A DNA stretch of 64,000 bases from JACVRX01 sp046726315 (lineage in GTDB: Bacteria > Actinomycetota > Actinomycetes > Jiangellales > Jiangellaceae), in the NCBI GenBank assembly GCA_046726315.1, contig JBKPAG010000034.1, positions 23,234 through 87,233 of the forward strand. Direction: 5' to 3'. The first letter of the stretch is position 1. Each line of letters opens with the position of its first letter. Below the pieces are notes generated by a model. The model searched no databases. It was not told the DNA's origin and saw only the letters and a program-made list of their open reading frames with translations. The translations under genes were made by a program, and so were the position numbers. Positions 41,501 through 50,664 of this stretch are shown piece by piece.

Positions 41501-43882
41501 TCATGGTGACGCCGCATCGACCGGGGCGACGCCGCTGATACGGTGCACAGCGAACGAGCGTACGGCTCCGGCGCGATGGTCGAACGCCGCCAGCCAGCCG
41601 CCATCAAGGTTCACTGGATCGACGACCCGCTCGGTTGTGACTCCGTCATGGTCGACGTAGCCGATCCACACCGTAGAGCCGTCGTCGAGGGCCCGGCGCA
41701 GGTCGGCGATGGTTTGGGCTGATGCGCTGCGGCCGAGCCGAGCCGGCGCGGCGTCCGCTGGCCGGCTTGATGTCGTGCGGTCCCCAGCCCGGATCGCCCT
41801 GACTGCGGCCGCGAGCAGCGCGTCGGCCGGCGCAGGCCGGTCGAACCGCGGCTCGGTCGGTGGCCGGTCCGGCGCCCGGCGGGCTTCCTCACGGCGAACA
41901 GCAACAGATCCGTCCGCCGCCTCTGCTGTCGGATGCAGTCCGATGCCTCGCAGCCGCTCGAGCAGCACGACCGGGTCGAGGTCCGACCCGAGAACTGTGG
42001 GCGCCAGCCTGCGCAGGCCGAGCGCCCCGGCCAGCGGGTCGGCCAAGATCCGCGCGAGCGTGGCCTCGTCGTCGCAACGGACGAACGACGATGCGCCGCC
42101 CACCCGCAGCCGGCCGTGCTGTCGGGCGACGTCGTCGACCAAGTAGGTCAACGGCTGGGGGACGGGAGTTCGTGACACTTGCTTCAAGAAGGCGTGGACG
42201 TCGGTCGCGGTCTGACCCGCGTCGAGGGCCTGACGAATCGATGCGGCGGTGAAACGGTGGACGGTCGCCCCTCCACGGCTCTCGACGTCGGCGAGCTGCG
42301 CCAGCTCGCGCGCGATGTCGGGCTGCAGCGGACCGGGTGCGACCGCGGTCAGATCGGCCTGGACGAGGATGTGATCGAGCGGCTCGGGCAGCACGGCTGC
42401 CAGCGCTGCTGCGGCGGCGTCGTCCTGTCCTGCCAGGAGTGGCCGGACGTAGCCGGCGAGCGCGCCATGCCCGGTGAACCCGAGCACTTCTGCCTCGCGC
42501 AGCGTCCAGCGGACCAGCTCGTCTCGCAGGCGACCACCTCGGCGTGGGCGGATCCACCGGACGGCTGTCACGATGTCGTCCGGTTGCGGCGCCGTGCCTG
42601 GTGGTAGGTCCGCCAGGACGTCGAGCACCAGCCTTCTGATCTCGGGCGCGAGCGGACGGCTGAGGTCGCGACTCAGCGCTGTGACCGGCCGGTCCCGCTC
42701 GTCCCGGCTGCCGATCAGCCCAGCCGTCCGGCTGGTCCCCAGCCAGGTGTTGGCGAGGGCCGTCCAGCGGTCCGCTGGCTCCAGCCGACGCCAGGCGTCC
42801 GACGTCGGCGTCGGCAGCCAGACCTGGTCGAAGTCGCTGCTCGGCGCGACCAGTCCAGCGGCGTACGCCAGGTCTGCGAGCAGACCAGCGGCGGCCTCGT
42901 CGGCGTCCAGTGCCTGCGCCGTGCGTCTCAGGTCGCGCACGCCGATGCCGCCGGCGCGGAGAACCGTCGGAGGATCGCCGGACCACGCGTCCAGCAGCGT
43001 CTCGATTCGGCGCACGGCCTCGAGTGCACCAGCGCCCGCGGTGCGGTCAACGGTCTCCGGATTGCTATGCGTGCCCGCAGGTGCGGGTGCCTCGACGCTG
43101 ATATCCGGCCGAAGGACGCCGCCGCGAAGATAGAGCCCGATCTCCTGCGGCAGGACGACGGTTGCTGCGTCGACGGGTACCAGCAGGCCGCGGGCCAGGA
43201 GTGCGTCGATGGGCGTCTTGGCCGTGGCGACGCCGACCTCACGCTGCGCGTCGTCGATCCGGCCGGTCGGTGGCCCGTCGGACAGCATGCGCAGAACCTC
43301 GATGGCTTCTTCACCAAGCCCTGCGAGCAAATTGTCGAGCCGGACCGTGATTTCGTCAGCCATAGCGTGCGCGTCCGCCGTCGGGTCACCGCCCGAGCCG
43401 AGCCCAAGATCGGCCGCCAGCTGGGCCAGCCGGCTCGGTGAATGTGCGAGTAGCGCCTGCCGCAAGGGAGGCCCGAGACCAGCCGGATAGGGGCCAAGGA
43501 TCTCGTAGACGGCGCGGACCATCCGCAGATCCTCATCACCGCCCCAGACCACTGCGGCGATCCGCAACTCGTCGACCGCCGAACGTGCGGGCGGTTCGGG
43601 CACGCCAAGCAGGGCGCTGATCCCTTGCGGCGTCACCGGCTCGGGCAAGATCGCGATCGCGTCGATGACGTGCAACGTGAACCGGTTTACCCGGTCGATG
43701 GCCCGCACCACCGACGTCCGGGTGGTCGCCCGCGCAACGAGCTGCGCGACGTCGACCGGGACCGGATTGACCAGGTCGGGCCGGGCACGCAGCAGCGCGC
43801 CGAGCTCTGCGTCCGACCGAGACCGCAGGTCGTCGGCCAGGCTGCGCGGCGTCGCTTCGATCCTGGTCGTGCCCATCCGCAC
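41501..43882 (-). CDS. Helicase-associated domain protein (XPB partner, WYL-like C-terminus)
   Basis: 793-residue protein that in actinobacteria is nearly always encoded just before XPB. Residues 1-130 and 190-260 look like winged-helix repeats (AIAILPEPVTPQGISALLGV and EVLRMLSDGPPTGRIDDAQR). The middle holds the helicase-associated domain (PLDHILVQADLTAVAPGPLQ, ARELAQLADVESRGGATVHR, DVHAFLKQVSRTPVPQPLTY). The end is WYL-like (TVWIGYVDHDGVTTERVVDP, WLAAFDHRAGAVRSFAVHRI). It probably binds nucleic acid and regulates the XPB motor. GTG 43882 or ATG 43876 start. Confidence 0.88.
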   Translation of the reverse strand: MRMGTTRIEATPRSLADDLRSRSDAELGALLRARPDLVNPVPVDVAQLVARATTRTSVVRAIDRVNRFTLHVIDAIAILPEPVTPQGISALLGVPEPPARSAVDELRIAAVVWGGDEDLRMVRAVYEILGPYPAGLGPPLRQALLAHSPSRLAQLAADLGLGSGGDPTADAHAMADEITVRLDNLLAGLGEEAIEVLRMLSDGPPTGRIDDAQREVGVATAKTPIDALLARGLLVPVDAATVVLPQEIGLYLRGGVLRPDISVEAPAPAGTHSNPETVDRTAGAGALEAVRRIETLLDAWSGDPPTVLRAGGIGVRDLRRTAQALDADEAAAGLLADLAYAAGLVAPSSDFDQVWLPTPTSDAWRRLEPADRWTALANTWLGTSRTAGLIGSRDERDRPVTALSRDLSRPLAPEIRRLVLDVLADLPPGTAPQPDDIVTAVRWIRPRRGGRLRDELVRWTLREAEVLGFTGHGALAGYVRPLLAGQDDAAAAALAAVLPEPLDHILVQADLTAVAPGPLQPDIARELAQLADVESRGGATVHRFTAASIRQALDAGQTATDVHAFLKQVSRTPVPQPLTYLVDDVARQHGRLRVGGASSFVRCDDEATLARILADPLAGALGLRRLAPTVLGSDLDPVVLLERLRGIGLHPTAEAADGSVAVRREEARRAPDRPPTEPRFDRPAPADALLAAAVRAIRAGDRTTSSRPADAAPARLGRSASAQTIADLRRALDDGSTVWIGYVDHDGVTTERVVDPVNLDGGWLAAFDHRAGAVRSFAVHRISGVAPVDAASP

Positions 43883-43939
43883 TACGTTACGCGGCTCCAG
43901 ACTGGCTCTTGATTGTGACGAATCGTCTACGGGGCGTCG

Positions 43940-46570
43940 CTACGCGGCGCCGAACGCGTTGAAGGCGCACCACGGAACGAACTGCGTCGGGTCGGCCGAG
44001 TCGACACTCGCCCGAGCCGCGTGCAGTGCGTGCGAGAGGGTCTGGCCATTCCCGATGGCGGTGTGGAGCCCGGTCATCAGCGGCAAGAGATCCTGGTCGG
44101 GAACGACGACTGAACTGGCCACTACCCCTGCGGTTCCTCGGGCCATCAGGGTGCTGACGAATCCGATGACCTCGTTGCCTTCGTACGACACATCGCTGCC
44201 GGAGTCGCAGGCAGCGAGGACGAACCGGTATGGGACGTCTGCGCGCAGGTCGAGTTCGTGCACGGTCAGAAACCCGTCGCTCAGCAGCAGCTGCGAAAAC
44301 GTTGGGTTGTCCGATCGGATGTAGCAGTGGCAGGCCAGATGCGCGAGGGTTGCATCGTCCAGCGCCTGAGCGACCGCCGCCACTGTGCTCTCGGGTGGAC
44401 CGATGACGACGGGGTCCTCATGCAGGCTGGCGAGCTGCTCGATTTCCCGCTGCGCACCTGGCAGCTCGGGTCCTGCGGCCAGCACGACACGGCCTGTCGG
44501 TAGCGGTTGAATCTGCTTGCTACGGGCCCACATCGAGCCCGACGGGGCCAACGCGACTGGGGCGGCGTGTAGCGCGGCCCACGGCAGCGAATGCAGGCCA
44601 CTCACCGAAACGACGACCAGTTCGGCGTCGCGAGCGACTTCGAGAGGCTGGATCAGAGCCTTGCCGAGCCGGTCGATGGTCTCACCAGCGTGCGCCAGGG
44701 ATGCACGGATCGCCATGGCGGGAGCCCGGGTGGAGGTGACGTAGCGCAGAGAGAACAGCAACGACTCCACGTCGCGCTGAACGGCCTCGAGCTGCGCGAC
44801 ACGGACGATCCGGGTTCGTCGCGGCTCGAGGACCGCAGCCACGAGTTCGCCGTCGAGTACGTCGAATTCGACCAGCACGCGACCATCAAGAGCGCGGCGG
44901 AGTTCAGGAGCTGATGTGAACGCAGCCGGATGCGCACCCTGCGCGCGGGTACTCCACGTCGCGCTGCGGATTCGCTGCTCGATCCGAGTCTGCCGCGCCA
45001 TCAGGCCAGCCGGTTCGGTGCCGGTCTCCTGGCGGGCGGCGACGAGCTCCGCGTAGACCGCGCGAAGCTCACCGAGGTCGTCGCCGATGTCCTGGATCGG
45101 TTCCGAGTCGACAACCGACAGCGCGGCGGCGCGAGTGCGCTCCATCCATTCCAGGACGCGTGCCGCCGACTGGTTGCCGACCCTGGCGGCGAGTCCGAGT
45201 CGGCCGAGCTCCTCGCCGTGCCCGGATGCCAGTGCCCGCAGTTCGGTGGATGGCAGCGCTGCCCGATGCTTGGCAAGGTCGTCGAGTCCCGATCGGGTCA
45301 GTGACCGCATGCGGTCTGGGCGGTCCTGTTGCTGAGCGCATAGCGCGGCTGCGAGCGTGCCCTTGAGGCGGATGAGCAGCGGAAGACCACGGCTGAGTTC
45401 ACGCGATTGCGACCAGAACTGCGAGGCATCGGCGGGCCGTCCGGACATGAGCGCCACACGACCGGCGATGAGGTACGCATCGACGGCATATGCCTGCATC
45501 CCTGCCCGTTGGAGAGCATGTGCCGACCGGCTGGCCCGGGGAACGTCATGCGGCGCAATTGCACCGAGCCGGAGCCGGGCCTCCAGGTCGATCAACGTGG
45601 CCCATGCGATTCCCCAGGCTCGGTGCTGACGGCGAAAGCTCTCCCTTGCCGACTCGGCATCCGCAACGGCCTCGTCCAGCCGATTCGACAACAGTGCTAA
45701 CAAGGCCACATTCAGCTTGGCCTCGGCAGCCATCAGGTCGACGCCATGGGTGTCCAGAATGAGCACAGCCTCCCGGGCATGCTTGAGCGCCTCGGGAAGC
45801 AGCCGCAGTTGCATGAGCGCGTCGGAGTACTCCATCAACAGTTCGCCCGGGGGGAGCCCGAGTTCCTCGAACATCGCCCGTGCAGCGTCGAACTGCGCGA
45901 GACCCTCGGCGAGGAGCCCGCCAAGAACCGTCACCCACGCTCGGTTCTCGGCGGCGAGAGCGACGTACAGCGGGCTCACCTGTTCTGCGGCGCGGCTCGC
46001 GACCTCGAACAGGGCCAGGGCCTCCTGGAAACGTCCGCGGTGTGCCTGGAGAATCCCGAAGTTGTTTGCCGCCTTGAAGCGGACATCGGCTGCAAGAGTC
46101 CGGTCCTTCAACAGCCGGTCGTAGAGATCTGCCGCCGAGGCGAGATCGCCCTGGTTCGCAAACAGTGTCGCCCGCTGGCTGATGAGCTCGGCGAGTTCGG
46201 CGGGGGGTATCAGCGATTCGGCAGCATCGAAGTCGCGACGGGCTGCTGACAATCGCCCGAGCTCCTGCTGAATCGCGCCGCGAGTAATGAGTACTTCGCC
46301 GAGCACGCCGTGCAGTTGGTGATGACGGGCTACTCGAGCGGCTTCATTGAGTAACTGGAGCGCGTGCCGATGCTCCAGGGCATAGCGCTCCGCCCACCCT
46401 GACGCACGTAGCGAGAGACAGAGAGCTTCGGCGTCGCCGCTGTGACGCGCCTCTTGGACGAGGCCAGCCGCTCGTGGTCGAAAAGCCTCCGGATCGGTGA
46501 TCACCTCCCGATACGCTTCCTTTACACGTATCAGCAGATCTTCATCCAGATCAGTCATTGAAGAAGCCAC
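43940..46570 (-). CDS. TPR-CHAT protein (caspase-like peptidase)
   Basis: 876 residues. Residues ~10-470 are tetratricopeptide-type helical repeats (for example ADLYDRLLKDRTLAADVRFK, NNFGILQAHRGRFQEALALF, AKLNVALLALLSNRLDEAVA). Residues ~620-876 form a CHAT domain with an intact caspase-like dyad: His748 in LAHLACHCYIRSDNP and Cys788 in FVLAACDSGSDVSYEGNEVI. TPR-CHAT proteases act in prokaryotic immunity, for example as the effector of type III-E CRISPR, and cut a protein partner when activated. No CRISPR genes are here. It is divergent from a cytoplasmic subtilase 57 bp away, and on the same strand as, 57 bp before, the XPB gene set. GTG 46570 or ATG 46558. Confidence 0.9.
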   Translation of the reverse strand: MASSMTDLDEDLLIRVKEAYREVITDPEAFRPRAAGLVQEARHSGDAEALCLSLRASGWAERYALEHRHALQLLNEAARVARHHQLHGVLGEVLITRGAIQQELGRLSAARRDFDAAESLIPPAELAELISQRATLFANQGDLASAADLYDRLLKDRTLAADVRFKAANNFGILQAHRGRFQEALALFEVASRAAEQVSPLYVALAAENRAWVTVLGGLLAEGLAQFDAARAMFEELGLPPGELLMEYSDALMQLRLLPEALKHAREAVLILDTHGVDLMAAEAKLNVALLALLSNRLDEAVADAESARESFRRQHRAWGIAWATLIDLEARLRLGAIAPHDVPRASRSAHALQRAGMQAYAVDAYLIAGRVALMSGRPADASQFWSQSRELSRGLPLLIRLKGTLAAALCAQQQDRPDRMRSLTRSGLDDLAKHRAALPSTELRALASGHGEELGRLGLAARVGNQSAARVLEWMERTRAAALSVVDSEPIQDIGDDLGELRAVYAELVAARQETGTEPAGLMARQTRIEQRIRSATWSTRAQGAHPAAFTSAPELRRALDGRVLVEFDVLDGELVAAVLEPRRTRIVRVAQLEAVQRDVESLLFSLRYVTSTRAPAMAIRASLAHAGETIDRLGKALIQPLEVARDAELVVVSVSGLHSLPWAALHAAPVALAPSGSMWARSKQIQPLPTGRVVLAAGPELPGAQREIEQLASLHEDPVVIGPPESTVAAVAQALDDATLAHLACHCYIRSDNPTFSQLLLSDGFLTVHELDLRADVPYRFVLAACDSGSDVSYEGNEVIGFVSTLMARGTAGVVASSVVVPDQDLLPLMTGLHTAIGNGQTLSHALHAARASVDSADPTQFVPWCAFNAFGAA

Positions 46571-46627
46571 CAGACCGTCGCGTCATCGTCCGACATCAAT
46601 GATCGCCGACCGGAGGGGTTGAGCACA
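46571..46627. promoter_or_regulatory. Divergent promoter region between CHAT and subtilase genes
   Basis: 57 bp separate the two divergent starts, so promoters and any operator must overlap, implying joint control. A GGAGGGG site at about 46612-46618 serves the subtilase. I see no clear palindrome. Confidence 0.5.
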
Positions 46628-47974
46628 GTGCCGAACGGACAGCGCAGTTTTGGTCAGCCCGACCCACGCCCGGCTGACAAGCGTCTCGAGGATCTTCGCG
46701 CCATTCAACGGCAGGCCATGGCCATCCGCACGACCCGCGATGATCCTGCCTTTGCGGGGCGATTCATTGCCAGAGTCCGAGAGCGCCGTGCAGGCCGCGA
46801 CGACCGGACGCAGTTCGAGTTGATCCCGGACAAGCACGGAGGGAGCACTCTGGCAGCGGTCGCGCAGGTGCTGATCCGCGCAGAGGCTTTACCGGACGTA
46901 CGCACGCGGCTTGCTGCGTACGACGTGATCGAGGTCCCTCCGGCCGAGTTAGGCGGCAGGGTGGTCCGGTTACGCGGTCCACAAGACAGTTCGATCGAAG
47001 TCGCCCACCTGGTGTCGAATCTTCGGCGACAAGGAGTGCCGATCTCCGTCAACTACATGACGCCAATGGGCGGCTATGTCAAGAGCGATGCGAGTCCCGA
47101 GCTGACGGCTGGTCTGCCACCGGTTCGGCCGGCGGCCGAGCAGGAGCAGGAAGGTACGTCGCCGGTGCGGGTCGTCGTCATCGACACCGGCGTCTACGGC
47201 ACAAGGGAGGACGGCTGGCTGGCTGATCTCCAAACAGATGACAACCTCGAAGACCTCGACTTTTTTCCGCCGGCGGAGACGCTTGATCTCGCCGCCGGGC
47301 ACGGCTCGTTCTGTGCCGGCATCGTGCAACAGATCGTGCCTGAAGCGCCGATCGCCGTGTACAAGACGCTTGACAGCGATGGGTTCGCTCACGAGCTCCG
47401 GGTCGCCCGGGCGATGGTGCACGCGGTTCGAAAGGGGCTCGCGGCGGGCCAGCATGTCATCCTGAACCTTTCCTTCGGCGCCGAGACAGCGGATGACGAG
47501 CGACCAGTCGCCCTGGGCGTCGCGTTGGAGATCATCGACGAGGAGTCTCGGAAGGCTCGCCGCGAGACCGTCGTCGTCGCCGCGGCGGGCAACTTCGGTC
47601 ACGATCGACCGTGCTTCCCGGCGGCATTCCCGACGGTCACCGCCGTCGCTGCTCTCACGCAAGGACTGCTGCCGGCAGAATGGTCGACCCGAGGGCCGTG
47701 GGTGGACGTCTGCACCATCGGCGAAGGCGTGCGTTCGACGTTCGTCCCGGGGAAAGAGTCCCCAAGCCTTGACTATGACAACGAAACGTTCCCGCAAGAC
47801 GCATGGGCCCTATGGAGTGGAACGTCGTTCGCGGCTCCCCAGGTGGCGGGAGCTATTGCCAAGATCGCAATTGATGACGACCTCACACCGACCGAAGCCA
47901 AGCAACGTCTGCTCGAGAACGCTCCCGAGATCCCGCTTTACGGGAAACAGGTCGAGATCTTGCCGCATATCTGA
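46628..47974 (+). CDS. S8 family peptidase (cytoplasmic subtilase) paired with CHAT
   Basis: 448 residues with all subtilase active-site residues: Asp186 in VVVIDTGVYGT, His225 in AAGHGSFCAGI, oxyanion Asn322 in VVVAAAGNFGHD and Ser400 in SGTSFAAPQVAGAIA. The N-terminal ~170 residues (FELIPDKHGGSTLAAVAQVL, YDVIEVPPAELGGRVVRLRG) are not a secretion prodomain I recognise, and there is no signal peptide. It therefore probably acts inside the cell and could be a zymogen activated by cleavage. GTG 46628 lies 9 bp after GGAGGGG; TTG 46619 is too close to it. Possible substrate or activator relation with the divergent caspase-like protein. Confidence 0.88.
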   Translation: MPNGQRSFGQPDPRPADKRLEDLRAIQRQAMAIRTTRDDPAFAGRFIARVRERRAGRDDRTQFELIPDKHGGSTLAAVAQVLIRAEALPDVRTRLAAYDVIEVPPAELGGRVVRLRGPQDSSIEVAHLVSNLRRQGVPISVNYMTPMGGYVKSDASPELTAGLPPVRPAAEQEQEGTSPVRVVVIDTGVYGTREDGWLADLQTDDNLEDLDFFPPAETLDLAAGHGSFCAGIVQQIVPEAPIAVYKTLDSDGFAHELRVARAMVHAVRKGLAAGQHVILNLSFGAETADDERPVALGVALEIIDEESRKARRETVVVAAAGNFGHDRPCFPAAFPTVTAVAALTQGLLPAEWSTRGPWVDVCTIGEGVRSTFVPGKESPSLDYDNETFPQDAWALWSGTSFAAPQVAGAIAKIAIDDDLTPTEAKQRLLENAPEIPLYGKQVEILPHI

Positions 47975-48041
47975 CAGTGCAAGCGCCCGGCTGGGGGTGC
48001 GACCGGCGAACCAGGGGCCGAGCGGCACGTACGCTGACCGG

Positions 48042-49475
48042 ATGCGACCAGTCGTCGGGTTCGATCTTGACCTGACGCTGGTGGACTCCGCCGACGGGAT
48101 CGTCGCGACATTCGCCGAGGCGGTCCGCCGGCTGCGCGCTCCAGTCGATCCCGAGGCCATGCGGCCGCTGATCGGCGTGCCGTTGGAGACGGCGTGCGGG
48201 GCCTTGCTGCCACCACACTTGGTTGCGCCCGCAGTACGCAGCTACCGCGAGCTCTACTCCTCGCTCGGTGTTCCCGGAACCAGGCTGCTTCCTGGCGCAG
48301 CGAAAGCCGTCGCGGCAGTGCAGGCCCATGGTGGCCGAGCGGTGGTCGTCAGCGCCAAGATCCAGTCGGCCGTCGATGCCGTCCTCGACCACGTCGGACT
48401 CGACGTCGGCGATGCGATCGGCGGGTTGTTCGCTGCCGAGAAAGGGGTGGCGCTGCGTGCCCACAGGGCGACGGTGCACGTCGGCGACCATCCGGCCGAC
48501 ATCGTCGGCGCACACGCGGCGAAGGCGATCGCGGTCGGGGTCACCACCGGCTTCCACGACGCGGCGGCACTGCGCGCGGCCGGAGCCGACGTGGTGCTAC
48601 CCGCGCTTCTCGACTTCCCGCACTGGCTGGACGAACACGTGCTCGACGTCCGGCTCGCGATTCTCGAGGAGCGCCTCCAAGCGGCCGGATCAGTCGTCGT
48701 CGCGTTCTCCGGCGGCGCGGACTCGGCATTTCTCCTGGCGGCCTCCGTCCGCGCGCTCGGACCGGGCCGGGTGCTGGCCGCAACCGCCGTGTCGCCGTCG
48801 CTGCCCCGACGCGAACTATTGGCCGCGCGTCGGTTCGCCACGGACCTGGGTGTGCGGCACGTCGCACCGCGCACCGACGAGATGTCCCGACCTGGCTACC
48901 GGGCGAACGACGGCGACCGGTGTTACTTCTGCAAGGCGGAACTGCTCGACGTCCTCGGCCCGCTGGCTACCCTCGAGGGCCTCGCCGTCGTCGCGACCGG
49001 CACAAACGCTGATGACGCGGCCGCCGGCTTCCGCCCCGGCATCCGGGCCGCCGCCGAGCGCGGGGCGATCACCCCGCTGCTCGACGCCGGATTGACCAAG
49101 GCCCAGGTGCGGGAGGCATCCCGCCGTTGGGGCCTGTCCACGTGGGACAAGCCTGCGGCCGCGTGCCTGTCCAGCCGGGTGGCCTACGGGCTGGAGATCA
49201 CGCCTGCCCGGCTGGCCCGGGTCGACCGGGCCGAGGCTGCGCTGCGAACGGAGTTGGCAGCCGCCGGTTTGGAAGTGCGTGATCTCCGGGTGCGCGACCT
49301 CGGCGACGTCGCGCGCATCGAGGTCGACCGCGAGCACGTCGACGCCCTCAACGCGCTACCGGCCGCGTTCGCCGCTGTCCGGGATGTCGGCTTCGCGGCC
49401 GTGGAAGTCGACCCGCTGGGATTCCGCTCCGGCGCGATGAACGAGCTGCTGCCCCAGCCTGCCCGGTTTCGATAG
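48042..49475 (+). CDS. Fusion of HAD phosphatase and LarE-type sulfur transferase
   Basis: 477 residues in two enzymes. Residues 1-200 are a HAD hydrolase (nucleophile Asp8 and Asp10 in GFDLDLTLVDSADG, AVVVSAKIQSAV, VHVGDHPADIVGAHAA). Residues 205-477 are a LarE-like PP-loop ATPase: SGGADS (223-228), GDRCYFCKAELLD (Cys294, Cys297), ATGTNADDAAAGFRPG and DKPAAACLSSRVAYG, where Cys375 matches the sacrificial Cys of LarE. LarE donates sulfur to build the nickel-pincer nucleotide of lactate racemase. No larA, larB or larC is in the window. ATG 48042 excludes the unrelated upstream open frame. Confidence 0.88.
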   Translation: MRPVVGFDLDLTLVDSADGIVATFAEAVRRLRAPVDPEAMRPLIGVPLETACGALLPPHLVAPAVRSYRELYSSLGVPGTRLLPGAAKAVAAVQAHGGRAVVVSAKIQSAVDAVLDHVGLDVGDAIGGLFAAEKGVALRAHRATVHVGDHPADIVGAHAAKAIAVGVTTGFHDAAALRAAGADVVLPALLDFPHWLDEHVLDVRLAILEERLQAAGSVVVAFSGGADSAFLLAASVRALGPGRVLAATAVSPSLPRRELLAARRFATDLGVRHVAPRTDEMSRPGYRANDGDRCYFCKAELLDVLGPLATLEGLAVVATGTNADDAAAGFRPGIRAAAERGAITPLLDAGLTKAQVREASRRWGLSTWDKPAAACLSSRVAYGLEITPARLARVDRAEAALRTELAAAGLEVRDLRVRDLGDVARIEVDREHVDALNALPAAFAAVRDVGFAAVEVDPLGFRSGAMNELLPQPARFR

Positions 49476-49482
49476 GTGGCGC

Positions 49483-49848
49483 TCAGCGGACCAGACGATC
49501 CAACAGCCGCGCCTGTTCGACTTCCGGAGAGTCGGTCATGCCAGCATGGACCGGACCGGGCTGGACGACGGTGCTGCGCGGCGAGGTGAGCCACCGGAAC
49601 CGATCGCCCTTCGGACTGGCAGCGCTGGGTCCCTCACCGGCACACACAGCGCGAACGGCGTCGACTGCGGTGCATACGGCGTCGACGTCGACGCTGGGGT
49701 CCAGTGCCCGCAAGCGAGCGGCGTCGACGTACGTCGCGGCACCGAGATAGTCCAGGCTCTGGCAGTAGACGATTACGCCGACGTTGATCCGCTCACCCCG
49801 GTCGACACGGGGAACGGCGTGCAGCACCGCGTACTCGAAGGCGTTCAC
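49483..49848 (-). CDS. DUF3037 family protein
   Basis: 121 residues: the DUF3037 signature NAFEYAVLHAVPRVDRGERI, NVGVIVYCQSLDYLGAATYV, followed by a helical region and RWLTSPRSTVVQPGPVH. Start GTG 49848 overlaps the stop of the HipA-like gene (GTGA), so translation is coupled. DUF3037 proteins commonly travel with HipA-like kinase proteins and their role is unknown; an antitoxin, substrate or adaptor are all possible. The frame is open well upstream but not family-like. Confidence 0.87.
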   Translation of the reverse strand: MNAFEYAVLHAVPRVDRGERINVGVIVYCQSLDYLGAATYVDAARLRALDPSVDVDAVCTAVDAVRAVCAGEGPSAASPKGDRFRWLTSPRSTVVQPGPVHAGMTDSPEVEQARLLDRLVR

Positions 49849-50600
49849 AATCCCGCTCCCGGCGGCCACGTCGTCAAAGCAGCTGCCCGGGCAGCGAGGT
49901 ATTCCACGTATGTCAAACGGTCGGCCGCCGGTAGCCACTCGTCGGGCACGAGGGCGAGCACTTCCGTCAGCAGCCCCTCGGTCACCAGCGGCGCCAGCGC
50001 GTTCGCGGCCACCGGAACCGCACGCGCGAACGGCGCCAGCGCGTGCTGGCCAAGCGGGTATGGACGCGCTGCGAACGCCTCGATGCTGGGCCAGGTGTGC
50101 TGGAACAGCAAAGCAGCGCCGTGATCGATTGCCCACATCTCGCGGTACCAGACCAGCAGGTTCGGATTTCGCCAGGTTCGGTCGACGTTGACGGTTAGTG
50201 CGTCGAGCCAGAGCACGCGCGCAGCCACCTGTGGCGCGGGTCGCCAGCCGATTCCGTCGTACCCGATTGATCCAGGCAAGAAGTCGATTCCCAGATTGGT
50301 GCCGGGACTGGCCAGGAGCAGTTCCTGCACTTCAGGATCCGGCTCTCGTCGTCCGATGGATGGATCGAGTTCGATGAGCACCAGTTCAGGAACCCGGATC
50401 CCGATGCGCCGGCCCAGCTCGCCGACGATGACCTCGGACACCAGCGCCTTGCGCCCTTGACCGGCGCCGGAGAACTTGACCACATAGGTGCCGAGATCGT
50501 CCGCCTCGACCAGGCCGGGCAAGGAACCGCCCTCTCTTAGCGGTTCGACATAGCGCGTCGCCTGGACCCTTCGCAGAACCTCGACGGCTACCTCGACCAT
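49845..50600 (-). CDS. HipA-like kinase-fold protein
   Basis: 251 residues of the HipA_2 type. An N-terminal strand-turn region (REGGSLPGLVEADDLGTYVV) runs into the phosphate-binding-like KFSGAGQGRKALVSEVIVGE, then WLDALTVNVDRTWRNPNLLV (the D...N catalytic-type loop with the order D-x4-N) and MWAIDHGAALLFQH (a DHG in place of DFG/DFD). It is shorter than the toxin HipA and has no HipB-like DNA-binding partner. The partner is the overlapping DUF3037 gene. Kinase activity is possible, not proven. Confidence 0.82.
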   Translation of the reverse strand: MVEVAVEVLRRVQATRYVEPLREGGSLPGLVEADDLGTYVVKFSGAGQGRKALVSEVIVGELGRRIGIRVPELVLIELDPSIGRREPDPEVQELLLASPGTNLGIDFLPGSIGYDGIGWRPAPQVAARVLWLDALTVNVDRTWRNPNLLVWYREMWAIDHGAALLFQHTWPSIEAFAARPYPLGQHALAPFARAVPVAANALAPLVTEGLLTEVLALVPDEWLPAADRLTYVEYLAARAAALTTWPPGAGL

Positions 50601-50664
50601 GCAGCGGACCGTACGGCATTACGCTGTGCAGGTCCTGACACCGACAACGTGATCGAGGTCTAGC

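Noticed and set aside
47493..48041. N-terminal extension of the HAD-LarE frame into the subtilase gene
   Set aside because: It overlaps the subtilase C-terminus in another frame and has Arg/Ser-rich shadow composition. The HAD domain starts at ATG 48042.
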